From NCBI GenBank assembly GCA_002189035.1, contig CM007989.1, positions 6,987,501 to 7,051,500 on the forward strand: DNA of 64,000 nt, written 5' to 3'. Made by a program: the position numbers and the translations under genes. Source of the stretch: Utricularia gibba. Taxonomy: Eukaryota; Streptophyta; Magnoliopsida; Lamiales; Lentibulariaceae. Shown piece after piece: positions 1 through 11,600 of the stretch. Within the stretch, counting starts at the first letter, position 1. Each line of letters starts with the position of its first letter. The notes beneath the pieces were generated by a model that saw only the letters and a program-made list of their open reading frames with translations, made no database searches and was not told the DNA's origin.

Positions 1-1066
1 CCACCGGCAGCTGAGCGTAATGCATCCAATCCATAAGCTTCTGCATCCTCATTTCAAAGATACAATGAACATCAATGCACTTGCCAGACAGACCCTCATC
101 AACGCTGGAGGGTTCCTTGAGATAACCGTTTTCCCTGCAAAGTATTCCCTAGAGATGTCATCCATAAGTTACAAAAACTGGGTTTTTCCAGAGCAGGCAC
201 TCCCCGCAGATCTCCTCAAAAGGTAAAATCGAGTAACCTCAAGAGTAATTTTCATCTCTAATTCTAAAAATTACCAAAGTATTAGTCCTTAAACTGCTTT
301 TATTGTCCTCAGGGGAGTTGCAGTAGAAGACTCAAGCTGCACACACGGTATCCGTTTGCTCATCGAAGATTATCCCTATGCTGTTGATGGACTTGAGATA
401 TGGGGAGCAATCAGAGCATGGGTTGAAGATTACTGCACCATTTACTACAAAACCGACGAGTCTGTTGAAAAAGACACCGAGTTGCAATCCTGGTGGAAAG
501 ACATACGTGAGAAAGGGCACGGAGACAAGAAAGACGAGCCCTGGTGGCCAAAGATGCAGACCATCAAGGACCTCACAGATTCCTGCACAACCATCATATG
601 GGTCGCATCAGCCCTTCATGCTGCAGTTAACTTCGGCCAGTACCCTTACGGCGGCTACCTCCCCAACCGCCCCTCCATGAGCCGCCGTTTCATACCGGAA
701 CCCGGGACACCGGAGTACGAGGAGCTCGCATCGAACCCCGACAAGGCACTCCTGAAGTCAATCACCTCCCAGCTTCAGAGCATTCTTGGAATTTCCCTGG
801 TGGAGATTCTGTCCAGGCATCCTGCAGATGAAGTGTTCCTGGGGCAAAGAGACTCCCCTGAGTGGACATCCGACAAGGAAGCAATCAGGGCGTTTGAGAA
901 ATTTGGGGACAGGCTCAAGGAGATTGAGAAGAAGATCATTGACATGAACAACGATGGAAAATGGAAGAACAGGACCGGACCGGCGAAGGTGCCGTACACT
1001 CTGTTGTTCCCCAGCAGCGGGATTGGAATCACCGGCAAGGGGATTCCCAACAGCATCTCAATATAG
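1..1066 (+). CDS. LOX: Linoleate 9S-lipoxygenase, C-terminal part (cut by the left edge)
   Basis: Non-haem iron dioxygenase that adds O2 to linoleic/linolenic acid in oxylipin synthesis; type-1 LOXs are usually cytosolic. Two exons are visible: 1-222 (frame opens at base 2) and 313-1066, joined at a GT-AG intron that splits an Arg codon before GVAVEDSS. The last catalytic segment is present: iron ligands His (617-619) and Asn (629-631) within [15 protein letters not shown], and the carboxy-terminal Ile of NSISI as the final ligand. The first two iron histidines lie outside the window. Codons 125-130 read Thr-Val at the position that separates 9-LOX (TV) from 13-LOX (HF/SF/TF), so the 9-product is predicted. 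No frame break is seen. About 320 residues of a usual 860 are in view. Confidence 0.95.
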
Positions 1067-1622
1067 AGGAGAAGAGAAGAGGCTCTTACAAAGCGCAAAC
1101 AATGCAGAGAGCTCCTCAGTATTATTAAATTTATGTATTGTAATTTATAATTACAGTTTAATAAAAATGATTATTTTGAGGAATTACACAGTTTTAAAAC
1201 GTACAATCCGGGTTAATTTTTTTTTTTTTATGGATTTAATCCATTGTAAAAATATTATTGTACTTATTTAAATTTAATATTTTAATTATTTGAATTTTTT
1301 TATAAAAAGTATAAAATCAAATTGAAATGAATGTAATATTGATTCATTGTTTAAAAATTCGATAAAATCGTTTAATTCTTCGTTGTATGGTTTTAACAAT
1401 TTATGTTATTTTTTTGTAATTTTAAAACTTAAGAATTAAATTTTTTTATAGTCATTTAAATGTGATTGTTTTTATTGTAATTTTATATTTAAATTTTAAA
1501 ATACTCCAATTACACATAATATATGAAATAACTGCAATTTTGAAGTTGGGGGTGTGATTTGGGGGCAAGGAGGGTTTTCAAGTCCAGAACTGAAGGAAAG
1601 CTGCAAATTTGAGGCAGTCTCT
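1067..1622. other. AT-rich intergenic stretch
   Basis: Holds the 3' UTR of the lipoxygenase gene and the promoter/leader of the NASP gene. It is rich in A/T runs. I see no coding region or clear repeat. Confidence 0.6.
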
Positions 1623-3889
1623 ATGGCGGAAGAAGACTCGGTTTCTGGTGTGAGAGGTTCCTCCTCCGGCCAGGAGCCTGATTCTGTCGAAGCCACTATT
1701 AATCGCGGCGTTGGTGGACTGACCGGTGGGGAGTCCTCCTCCTGCAACAACAATGCGGAGAGCTCCTCTGTAGTGACGTGTGAGGCAGTGCGGAAGGAAA
1801 ACTTGGAAGACGAAGATTTGTTGATGAAAGAGGGTTCTAAAGCTGCTGAAGAGGGAGATTATGCCGAAGCCGTGGACTGCTATAGCCGTGCTTTAGAGAT
1901 AAGGTGATGTTTCTTCGTGTTTCTTTCGCGTTCGTGCGATGTATTTTGATAGTGTGGAACCCCATTTTTCTGTTTTCACTAGTGTGCGCTCTTTCCACAA
2001 TGAAGGTTTTGTCTTCCGTAATGCTTATACGTTAACTGCTGTACGATTTGCGGTTATAGGGTTTCACAATTTGGAGAGCTTTCAACGCATTGCGTCAGTG
2101 CGTACTATAAATATGGGTGCGCTCTCTTGTACAAAGCTCAAGCCGAGTCTGACCCACTTGTATCAATGCCCAAGAAAGATGGTCAGCCTCAAGATGACTC
2201 TACGAATGATTCTTCGATCAAGAATAATGCTACTAGTGAATCTTCTGCTGCATCTGTGGCGGAACGGGGTGGAAGTGCGCAGTCTTGTGTTGAGACTCCA
2301 TGTGAGGGATTTTCTTTTAACTTATTTTGCAGGGGGCATGTTCTTCACTTGTTTTGCCTCCCTTATACAATGCTGAATACATAAATTTTATGCACGATGG
2401 GATTTGCGTGAATTATAAATGCGGGTTGGAAAGTTTAAGTGCAGAACAAGACATTTGTAGTGCCAAAGTGACTGGATAATTCTCATTTATCCTTAGTTCT
2501 CATTTCCAGTGTCTTGTATCTTGTATGCAGTCACAAATTCATTGGGTTTTGCAAACCCTTTTTTATAAGCATGTGAATTTGAATCAGGAATGTTGGATGC
2601 CCAATCCTGCACTGTAAGGTTGCAAGCTCTTTGTGGCTGTCAATTATTTACTCAGAGCACATTAGATTCACGCTCTGTGACATTTAATTATGTTCCATGG
2701 TATATTCTTGATGAATACTATTGTTATTTTATCCTTTGTTTATATTTTCTTTCAGCAGCCGAAGGTGATGCTGATGATGGAGGCCAAGATGAAAGTCAGG
2801 ATGAAGACCTTGCTGATGGTGATGAGGATGAATCAGATCTTGATTTAGCATGGAAAATGCTAGATGTTGCTCGGGCAATTGTTGAGAAGCATTCCGGTGA
2901 TACAATGGAAAGAATGGATATCTTGTCAGCTTTAGCTGAAGTTGCTCTGGAAAGAGGTCAGTTGGTATTTCCTATGTAGTTAACATATTTCAGTTTACAT
3001 ACACGTAGACATTTGAAATTTTCTTTCTTTTATCCAGAGGATGTTGAAACTTCTCTGAGTGATTACCTGAAGGCTCTATCAATTTTGCAAAACTTGGTTG
3101 AGCCTGACAGCCGCCGCATAGCTGAGTTGTATCCTCTGCTTTTCTATTTTTTTTTTTTTATTGTAGTTGTATGAGCGTTGTCCTGGGCTAAATTCACCAA
3201 ATATTATGTAAAATATTAGAGTTTTTAGTAAATTCCTTGACAGTGGAGTTCAGGAATTTCCGTATATGCTTGTGCTTGGAAATTGGCTCTAAGCCAGAAG
3301 AAGCTATACCTTATTGCCAAAAGGCTATTTCAGTTTGCAAATCTAGAGTGCAGAGGCTCATGAACCAAGTGAAGGACGGAAAGGCAGAGACATCATCCTC
3401 AGGTTCTTCAGTTCTTGATGCATCTCCGGATGACACAAAGGCAGAGATAGAAACTTTGAATGGGCTATGTGGTGAATTGGAAAAGAAGGTAATAATATTA
3501 AATAAAGATCCAAGGGTTTGAATTTATACCAACAGCAATCCAACTGCTCTTTTTTCGTGCAGCTTGAAGATCTTCAGCAGCTGATGTCCAACCCGAAATC
3601 CATCCTCTCCGATATCCTTGGAATTTTGTCTGCAAAGGCAAGAGGTGCTGAGAAAGATGTTGCTCCTTCGGTGGCCACAGTACTACCACAGACAAATGCT
3701 GCGGGACCTAGCGGAAGTAACCATCACTCTACCACTTCTACTCAAACAAATGGCACCTCTGGGGTGACACATTTGGGCGTTGTCGGAAGAGGAGTAAAAA
3801 GGGTTGTAGTTACCACAAACACTGAATCCGCCTCAACAAAGAGAAGTTGTGTCGAATCACCTTCAAAAGAGGATGGAAAAAACTCTTGA
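1623..3889 (+). CDS. NASP: NASP/SIM3/Hif1-type histone H3 chaperone
   Basis: Nuclear chaperone that binds histone H3 (and H3-H4) through interrupted TPR repeats. Six exons fit: 1623-1903, 2060-2301, 2756-2956, 3038-3128, 3254-3488, 3563-3889; phases join cleanly to 458 residues. The first TPR (LLMKEGSKAAEEGDYAEAVDCYSRALEIR) is followed by AYYKYGCALLYKAQ, then an acidic insert (DADDGGQDESQDEDLADGDEDE) that breaks a TPR, the hallmark of the SHNi-TPR family. Later TPRs contain EDVETSLSDYLKALSI and LNFRICLCLEIGSKPEEAIPYC. The Ser/Thr-rich tail ends in KRSCVESPSKEDGKNS and holds basic, NLS-like patches. The start is the ATG before AEEDSVSG; an upstream GTG in the same frame is not a credible start. 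Exon 2 ends at a T|GTGAGG donor, the least certain junction. Confidence 0.9.
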
Positions 3890-4286
3890 AGAATGTTGGA
3901 GTGAATCTGAAAACCGACAGGTAGTGCTCTGTAGGAAATTTTCGTGAATCTATTCCATATCACTCTGGGCAGTTTCATTGTTAGTTGCATCTAGAACGCT
4001 TTGAATCTTCAGTGTTAGTTTCATTGTAAGAATGTTGAACACTGTGCTCCCTTCCAGTGCCCATAGTTATTCCTTTTAAGACTTCCATAAAGTCTAGAGC
4101 TTGTGGGTTTTGGCATTCTTCTTATGAGGAAAGTAAGATCTTGATGGATTGACAAAAGGGGTTTTCAGTTATAAAAACACTGGATTGATTTAAGCAACCG
4201 CTCAAAAGACAAAAACGATTCATGATCTCAATCACTGGGTGAATCATCCACTATTGGAAACTGTTAAAAGGTTCAACCTATCATTT

Positions 4287-5335
4287 TCATGACATACCAC
4301 CAGTGAGGGGGCTCTCTTTGTCTGTAACCTGAATCTTGCATACAGGCAACTTCTCGTTCTTGCTGAGAAGCTTCAAGCTGGGGTGAACTTCGACATGATG
4401 CATGGGAATGCTGTCTCCAATGTCCAGATTACTCACATCCACTTCGATTTTCTGAGGGATGTGCTCTGCGGGGCACAAGTACTTCAAACTAGCTCTTATC
4501 TTGCTCAGACGGCCACCTGTTTTTCACAGCATCATTAGGAAGAACTGCGCCAGCCGATATTAGGACTCATGCACCCAAATTAAGATCGAGCAGATCTTTT
4601 TCAACACTCCCCACCATTCAATAACTACAAAGCTTTAGAAGATGGACAGAAAAGAGTTCTTGTTTTTTCAGGCAAGCAATCTCATCGGTTCAAGGTTCTT
4701 GAATCTGTAATGCAAATGAAGTGCTCAGGAAGCAGGAATGGAGCAGGCGAAGCTTACCTTTCTTTAAGCCGGGGGAAATATCTTCTCCTTTATAAACAAC
4801 GGGCACATCCACTACCAACTCCGTTCCATCTTCCGCCCACGCCATCACCAAATTCAAAATCTTCCCATGTTCATTCTTATGCAACTACAACATATGTTTG
4901 TTAAAAATGTGAACTGAACGAGTCCCAGATTAATTAATGAACGCAATCCAAGAAACTCACTTTGATCGGAAGGACCTTTCCTTGCTCAATTATGGTAGAA
5001 GAACCCGGTCCAGCCTTGATCTGCAAGGGGAAAGTGGTGGAGCAGAAGAACGGCTCCTCCACTCCATTGAGAATAGACAGAAGCTGCTTCCGCTCAGTGG
5101 TGAGGAGAAGCTTCCGGCTGACTGAACCAGTGTTGGTGACCGAGGTGGAATCCCCAGGGATCCTCTGTGCGTAATTTTGAGAGAACACAACTGAGGGAAC
5201 GCGGCCCTGAGCTCTTTCGCGGACGGAGATACGGTGACCGGTAATTTCCCTGGGAATGGCTTCGATAGTATGATATGAGCGAAGGCACTTAGATTCCGAT
5301 GCTGTTTTACAGGCCACGCGCCACCACTTCGACAT
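4287..5335 (-). CDS. Organellar (probably mitochondrial) ribosomal protein bL25
   Basis: 5S-rRNA-binding large-subunit protein of the L25/TL5/CTC family. Three exons on the minus strand: 4961-5335, 4758-4884 and 4287-4516, with GT-AG borders and matching phases, giving 243 residues. The first exon has a basic, Ser/Arg-containing N-terminus (MSKWWRVACKTASESKCLRS) that looks like an organelle targeting peptide, followed by the L25 beta-barrel (RAQGRVPSVVFSQN). The last exon carries the C-terminal TL5-like domain (LKYLCPAEHIPQKIEVDVSN, DIGDSIPMHHVEVHP). The gene is divergent from REV3, with about 275 bp between start codons; that shared spacer carries motifs typical of plant ribosomal and mitochondrial protein genes. 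Mitochondrion versus plastid is inferred, not shown. Confidence 0.9.
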
Positions 5336-5369
5336 CGGTGATCGGAAAACGAGACCAGACGCTTTGACG

Positions 5370-5465
5370 TAGGGTTTTCCTTCTGCGAAGAAAGTATATT
5401 GGGCTTATTGGGCCGGAAGTTCACATATTACGCGTTGAAACAACATATTGGGCTTTCACTGGGCC
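5370..5465. promoter_or_regulatory. Bidirectional promoter with telo-box and four Site II elements
   Basis: Between the divergent starts of bL25 (5335, minus) and REV3 (5610, plus) lie TAGGGTTT at 5370-5377 (telo-box, AAACCCTA on the minus strand) and four TGGGCY motifs at 5400-5405, 5409-5414, 5449-5454 and 5460-5465. Telo-box plus Site II (TCP-binding) is a known signature of promoters of plant ribosomal-protein, mitochondrial and cell-cycle genes. Shared control of the two genes is inferred. Confidence 0.75.
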
Positions 5466-5609
5466 TTAATATTGAAATTAATATGTAAAATTAAAATTTT
5501 AAATTATTTATATTGGATTGTTCCCGCAACCGCCAATTTGCTTCGCAAGCTTCGAACGTACGCCGTGGTTGCACTGGAGGAGAATTGTTCGGAAAGAAGC
5601 TCAAATGAG

Positions 5610-8600
5610 ATGGGAAGCACCCAGCCTCAGCTATTCAGTGTTCGAATAGTTTCAATCGACTATTACATGGCAACCCCTGTTCCCGGCCTTGATATTTCAT
5701 TCTCTCCTTTGCATGGTGATTCTTCGTTGATCTGGGAATTCAAGAATTTTGCATATTTTGTTGTAAGTTCAAAGATTTTTTGGTTATTCCAGGTGAGCAG
5801 GTGAGCGAGGTTCCTGTAATTAGGGTGTATGGATCGACCCCAGCTGGACAAAAAACTTGTCTTCACATTCATCGTGTACTCCCCTTTTCATGTGTTGGTT
5901 ATAGTTCTGTTAGATTGTGTGTTTTATGTGATAGTTTTTCTGGAAAACGTGAAGTTTCTTTCTTTTTATGGAGGCAGTTGTGCTTTTTTCCATACATTTA
6001 TATGTTAATACTACGGATGAAAGTATATTTGATTGTGATGAAGTTTATAGTGTAGCTTTAGGATGTTTTGAATTTGATTCTACGTGAAAAAATGCTGCCA
6101 GTTGGTTTATTTTCAAGTTTGTAAGTTAAAACGCGAATGAAGGTCTTTAATTTGCAAAAAATGGTGGAAGAGGAGCCACTTTGATCGTCAGATTGTTAAA
6201 TGTGAAGCTTTTGTCTTAGCAACCTTTTTTTCATGCAGGTTTTACCTTACCTTTACATCCCTTACTGTGATTTAGGGCAGATGAAGAGTAATGAAGGTCC
6301 ATCAGGCTATTTCTCGTGTTATTTTCCTTGAAATTTGTTTATTATCACTAAACACTAATAATAATCTTTCATAATTTTGCAGTTGATTCATGTGCACGTT
6401 CTTTATCTACTGCTCTTGAAAAGGCTCTAAGGGTAATCCTTTCACCTCGATCGTTTTCTCTAATGAAGTTAGTTTCCCTTGAATATTGTGGTGAACAACT
6501 GTTTTCATCGAGCAGCTCAAAATTAGCACAGGCTCTCAGAGGCAACATGTGCATGGTTGTGAACCTGTACGGGCGCATAAATTTTATGGATATCACATTT
6601 TGGAGGAAATGTTTTTAAAAATTTATTTGTATCCTAAGCAGCTCCTTGATATTTCTGTTAGTTGGCTGCCTTTGGTGCTGTTAAAAAATCTTGTTTTCAT
6701 AGATGTTAATTTCTTTAACTACGTGTTAAAATCCTAATACGTGTAGTCGTGTTCTATTTTTCAATGCTCATATTTATGCTTCTTTTACAGTATGAAGGAC
6801 ATGTACTAAGCAAAATTCTCACTCTGTTTTACCACCACATTAAACGTTTTTTATTGAAGACCTTGACATTGATATCAGATACTATCCTCAAGATGTCTCC
6901 CGTGCGGCAAATCTTCTTCTGGTACCTTTTGCTGCCAACTTAAATGTTTTCTTAACATCCTTTGTCAAGATATTCTTTCGAAGTTGCATGTTGTGGTCAT
7001 TAAATGGTTTTCTTTGGTATTCATTTGTGGATGTTAATTCTGAGTTTATTTCGTGACATCCTTTCTATGTTTTTATTTTCATATTTTCACTCTTTCCCTT
7101 ACATTTTTTCTTCTTCCTTATTTCTACATCTTTTCCCTTGCCATCTGCCCTTCTATGTCTCATTATTCTAGGTCTGTTTTGCAATTGTTTGTTGTACTGT
7201 AAAATTTTTTTGTTACAATATTTTAAACAATTTACTAACTTATTACCTTGCTACTGCATCTTTTGACATTTCTTGGCAGTCAGGTGCTGTTTGGGATAAG
7301 TTATTGCAGCCTTATGAATCGCATATACCCTTTCTTCTCCAGTTCTTGGTATGGAAATTCCATGTGCAGAGGAAGTAATTTTACTTAAACCAACTGCGTG
7401 CAGATTCTCATTTCTAATTATGTCAGATCGACTACAATTTGTATGGAATGGGCCATTTACATGTTTCAAAGATGAAGTTTCGCGATCCTATCCCAAATGT
7501 TCTCTCACAGCTGAAAGCTGATCGAGTTACTGAACTGGGGCTATCTCAGAAGACCTCAATCTGCCAAGGGTTAGCAGGTCTGACTTGCATTGGCTTTTCA
7601 GATCCTGCTATGCCATGATGTTGGAGTTCAAATTTTTGACTCATAGAGTGGCGTTTTGTGTTTATTCCTTGCATATTTAGGTGGTGATCCATGTCCCAGT
7701 TATCCAATTTGGACTTCTTCAAGTATCCCACATGGGTGGGTGTGGGAGGATTGCCACCAGACTGGTTCTTTTGAAAGGGAAGATTTTTTGCAGTTCAGAC
7801 GTCAAAGCACGTGTGAGCTGGAAGGAGATGCAGTTGCAGATGGTTAGTAACTTAACAGTTTGCAGAATTCAAATAGAGGATTTTCTTTCAACTTCTAAAT
7901 CTTACCCTTATATGCAGACATTGTAAACCAGCAGTTCATATCATATACTCCCCTAACTCATAGCCATTCTGGTGTGAAAATGGTTCAGTCATTAATACCA
8001 ATTTGGGAGGTTTGCTTTCATTTGAAACTGGTTTCACTATTTTCATATCCTTAACATTGTAGCATCTACTGTGAGATTTTTTGATTATGCCAGGAAGAAA
8101 ATGAGCGGGATGCAGCTCCTGATAACCAAATTCCCACATCAGGCAGACCACTTCCACAGGACGTGCTAAAGATTTTCTCAGATGAAATGCTATATGGAGA
8201 TTTTTTTGGTACCAGAGCTGTCACGGAGATTGTGTCAAAATTCACATCGGAACCACTTGGATCTCCAATAGGTTGTGGAGATCTTACTGAGTATGAGCTT
8301 GATGGTATTAAGCACAGTGATCAGCTGCTTCCAAAGTATCTGAAGGCAAATGGTGAAAATGGACCTTTTTTATCCCAAGGCTCACAAATGACTAGCGGTG
8401 ATCCTGCAAAATGTCGTGATGTTCATGAAACTGATAAAATGAATGAGCAAGTCTCTGGAGGACAATTATTGATACAGGTAATTTTTGAGGTTCAGGAAGT
8501 ATGGAGTGAACTTATTACTTTTCCTGAAGTTTCCGTATTTGGTTCTAGGGTGTAAATGAGCATTATTGAACTTCATGGAAAGATATATTGTTCAAATCTA

Positions 8601-11600
8601 GGGTTGGCTTGTGGGAGGAGACGTTATTACATTTCTCTGTGCCTCTCTTAGTACTCTATCTTCACATCTCTTTTCTGCATTTGAGCTCTTGTTACAAAAT
8701 GAGCATAGAGCGCAATTAGGTCCAGTTTTAGGAGAAATGATTTGTGTTCTCTTACCATAAGACTTTAGCAGCCTTTTTTGAAAGAATCATGTAAAAAGTA
8801 GCTCAGGGCATTATTTTTTTTCCCAAGTAAGATCGTGGCTTTACTGACATAATTGCTTGAAATCTTCTGGGGAAATGACCTTTTGTTGTCATGCTTTTTT
8901 TTTTCTTCTAGTTATATTTTATATCGATCATCTGCTGCATACTTCATGTCTTAATAACAGCACTGTTAGGATGCAGAGACAGATGCTATGAGGCTTTTAA
9001 AGTGGCTTGCGTCTTCCCAAGCTATGAATGATATAAACTCTGATGATGAACTCGTTTCTGAGACAATTTTCGGCCCTGAAGATGGTGAACTGTTAAATAA
9101 TACCAAAATGGAATACGAAAGAGCATCACAGAAAGAGTGCCAAGACATTCTTGATTCTATTGATTTTCCTAAGTGTGAAGATTTGGATGCCCGTACTGAG
9201 TCTAATTATTCTGATGAAGTTTCACTGGATAATGTAATTCCTCAAGTGGATGGCTCTTACGATGATCTGCCATTCACTCTGCAATCAAATGAGTCTTCTC
9301 CGACTGATACTACTGAATCAAAGCCACATGCAGAAATCTTACATCAGCCTGTAATCAATTCAAATGTTATCCTTGATCACAGAAAGAAGAGACCTCGGTG
9401 GGGTTCTTTTCCTGTCGCTTCTCAGAAGGTGACTCATGTTGGGAATCTTGATGTGTCTACTGTTCCAGGTGAAATTAATGATGAGAAAAATGATGCTTTT
9501 GGCATTTCTTGCTCAAATGAAGTTGGCAATGTCACAGAAGTCTTACAGAATGATAAAAGTGATGCTGGATACACGAAGCCATCCATATTGGAATGCTCGT
9601 TAAGGGATTTGATGCGGAGAAAGAGATTGAATCAACATCAGAATTTTAAATACCATGCCATGGAAGAGAAGGGGAAGGAAGACGTGATATCTGATGATGA
9701 CACTGAAAAAGAAGATATGGATCCTCTCTCTGAATTGAAGAATGCGTTTGAAGATGATAAACCACCCAAGTCACTCATGCATAAATCTCCTTACACAGAA
9801 GTTGGGTTTCCTGAGAGGAGTGTAAGAGATACATGTGAAACATTTAATGAGATAGCTTTTGGCAGATCGTCAACTTTTTTTGATCCATCTTTGGGGCCAT
9901 TTCCTTTAACTGCCAAAGATGAAAATGCAAGTCCCAGAGTTGATTCTTGCACAGCCCATCATGCTTCTAGTTCTAAATCTAGAACTGTTAGTGACGTATC
10001 TAATTGCAGTTTCTTGGATGCTGAGGCACGGGTACTTGCCATGACCTTCTCCAGGAAACCTCCAACCATGGACTGGACTAATCACAATGATAGTGAAACT
10101 GCAGTTTTTCTCAAGAAAGAGGAAATGGATGTCAGGGGAACTACATATGAAAGTTTCCCCCATTTTTCATGAGCTGTGAAGAGGAAGAAGACCAGCCTGA
10201 AGCTGGTGGAAAACGAGATCAAGCTGCTAGCCCAAGACACTGTGAAGATATTAACCAACACTATGCTATTGGTGTTCCAACTCATTTTTGTGATTCCTCA
10301 TATTTTTTCTTGCTGGGTTCTACACTATCAGCTCCATCAAGGGAATCTGTTGATACATGGCTTTCATTAAATCAGTTTAAACCGTACGGAAAGTGTGCAG
10401 AAAGTCCACCGTTGAAGGCCAAAAGATTATCATCCAATGTGGCTGACTCACAAGTTTCTTCGCAGAATGATCCAGACTCTACTTCTCTGGAGTTCTGTTT
10501 GTCTTCTGGAAATTCAGATGTGATCCGAGATCCAGAAAGTCAAGAGAACTGCAGGACTGAAATCAAACCTTGTGATGAGATTCCCGTAAAAACATCAGCT
10601 GGCTCATTACCAGATGCCTCTCAGATATCTGGTCCAGATGCAAAGTCAAGGCTTACTCCTTTGAGCCAAGTTGGTTTTCGGGATCCAGCCAGCGAAGGTC
10701 AAGGACAGCAGATAACACTTTTAAGTATAGAAGTCCAGGCTAAAACTAGGGGCAATTTAAGACCTGACCCTCGATTTGATGCCATCAGTGTAATTGTTCT
10801 TGTTTGTCAGGAGGATGACGAGGTCAAACATGATGCCATTGTGCTTCTTCACTGTAACTCTTCTTTACCAGGGAAGGACCTTGATGGCATTTCCGAAGCA
10901 AGGGTATTAGTTTTCACTGAAGAATTACAGCTATTATATTATTTCAGAAAGGTGATTTGTGATTTGGACCCTGATATTCTTATGGGCTGGGATGTTCAAT
11001 CTGGTTCCATTGGACTCTTGGCCGAACGGGCTGCTCATCTCGGCATTGACCTTTTGAGTAGTATATCCAGGTCTCCATCTTCTTCAGTTGTAGCATCTGT
11101 AGGAGAGACTGGAGATTCTGAAAAAGGAATGGGAAAAGAAACATCTTTTCAATCAATGCTTTCTAACTCCACTGATTTTCAAAATACAATTATCGATGAT
11201 GAGTGGGGAAGAACGCATGCCAGTGGCCTACATGTAGGTGGCAGAATTCTACTAAATGTATGGAGACTGATGCGGAATGAAGTTAAACTTAATATGTATA
11301 CAGCCGAAGCAGTAGCAGAAGCAGTTCTTAAGATAAAGGTTCCCTCTATTCCTTGGGGAGTGCTTACAAAGTGGTTTACAAGTGGCCCTGCACAAGCAAG
11401 ATATCGAGCAATTAACTATACATTAGAGAAGGCAAGGTTGAATTTGCAGATTATTAATCAGCTTGATATGATAAATCGAACCTCAGAACTTGCTCGAGTT
11501 TTTGGAATTGACTTCTTTTCAGTATTATCCCGAGGATCACAGTATCGTGTTGAATCAATGTTACTTAGATTGGCACATACACAAAATTATCTTGCCATTT

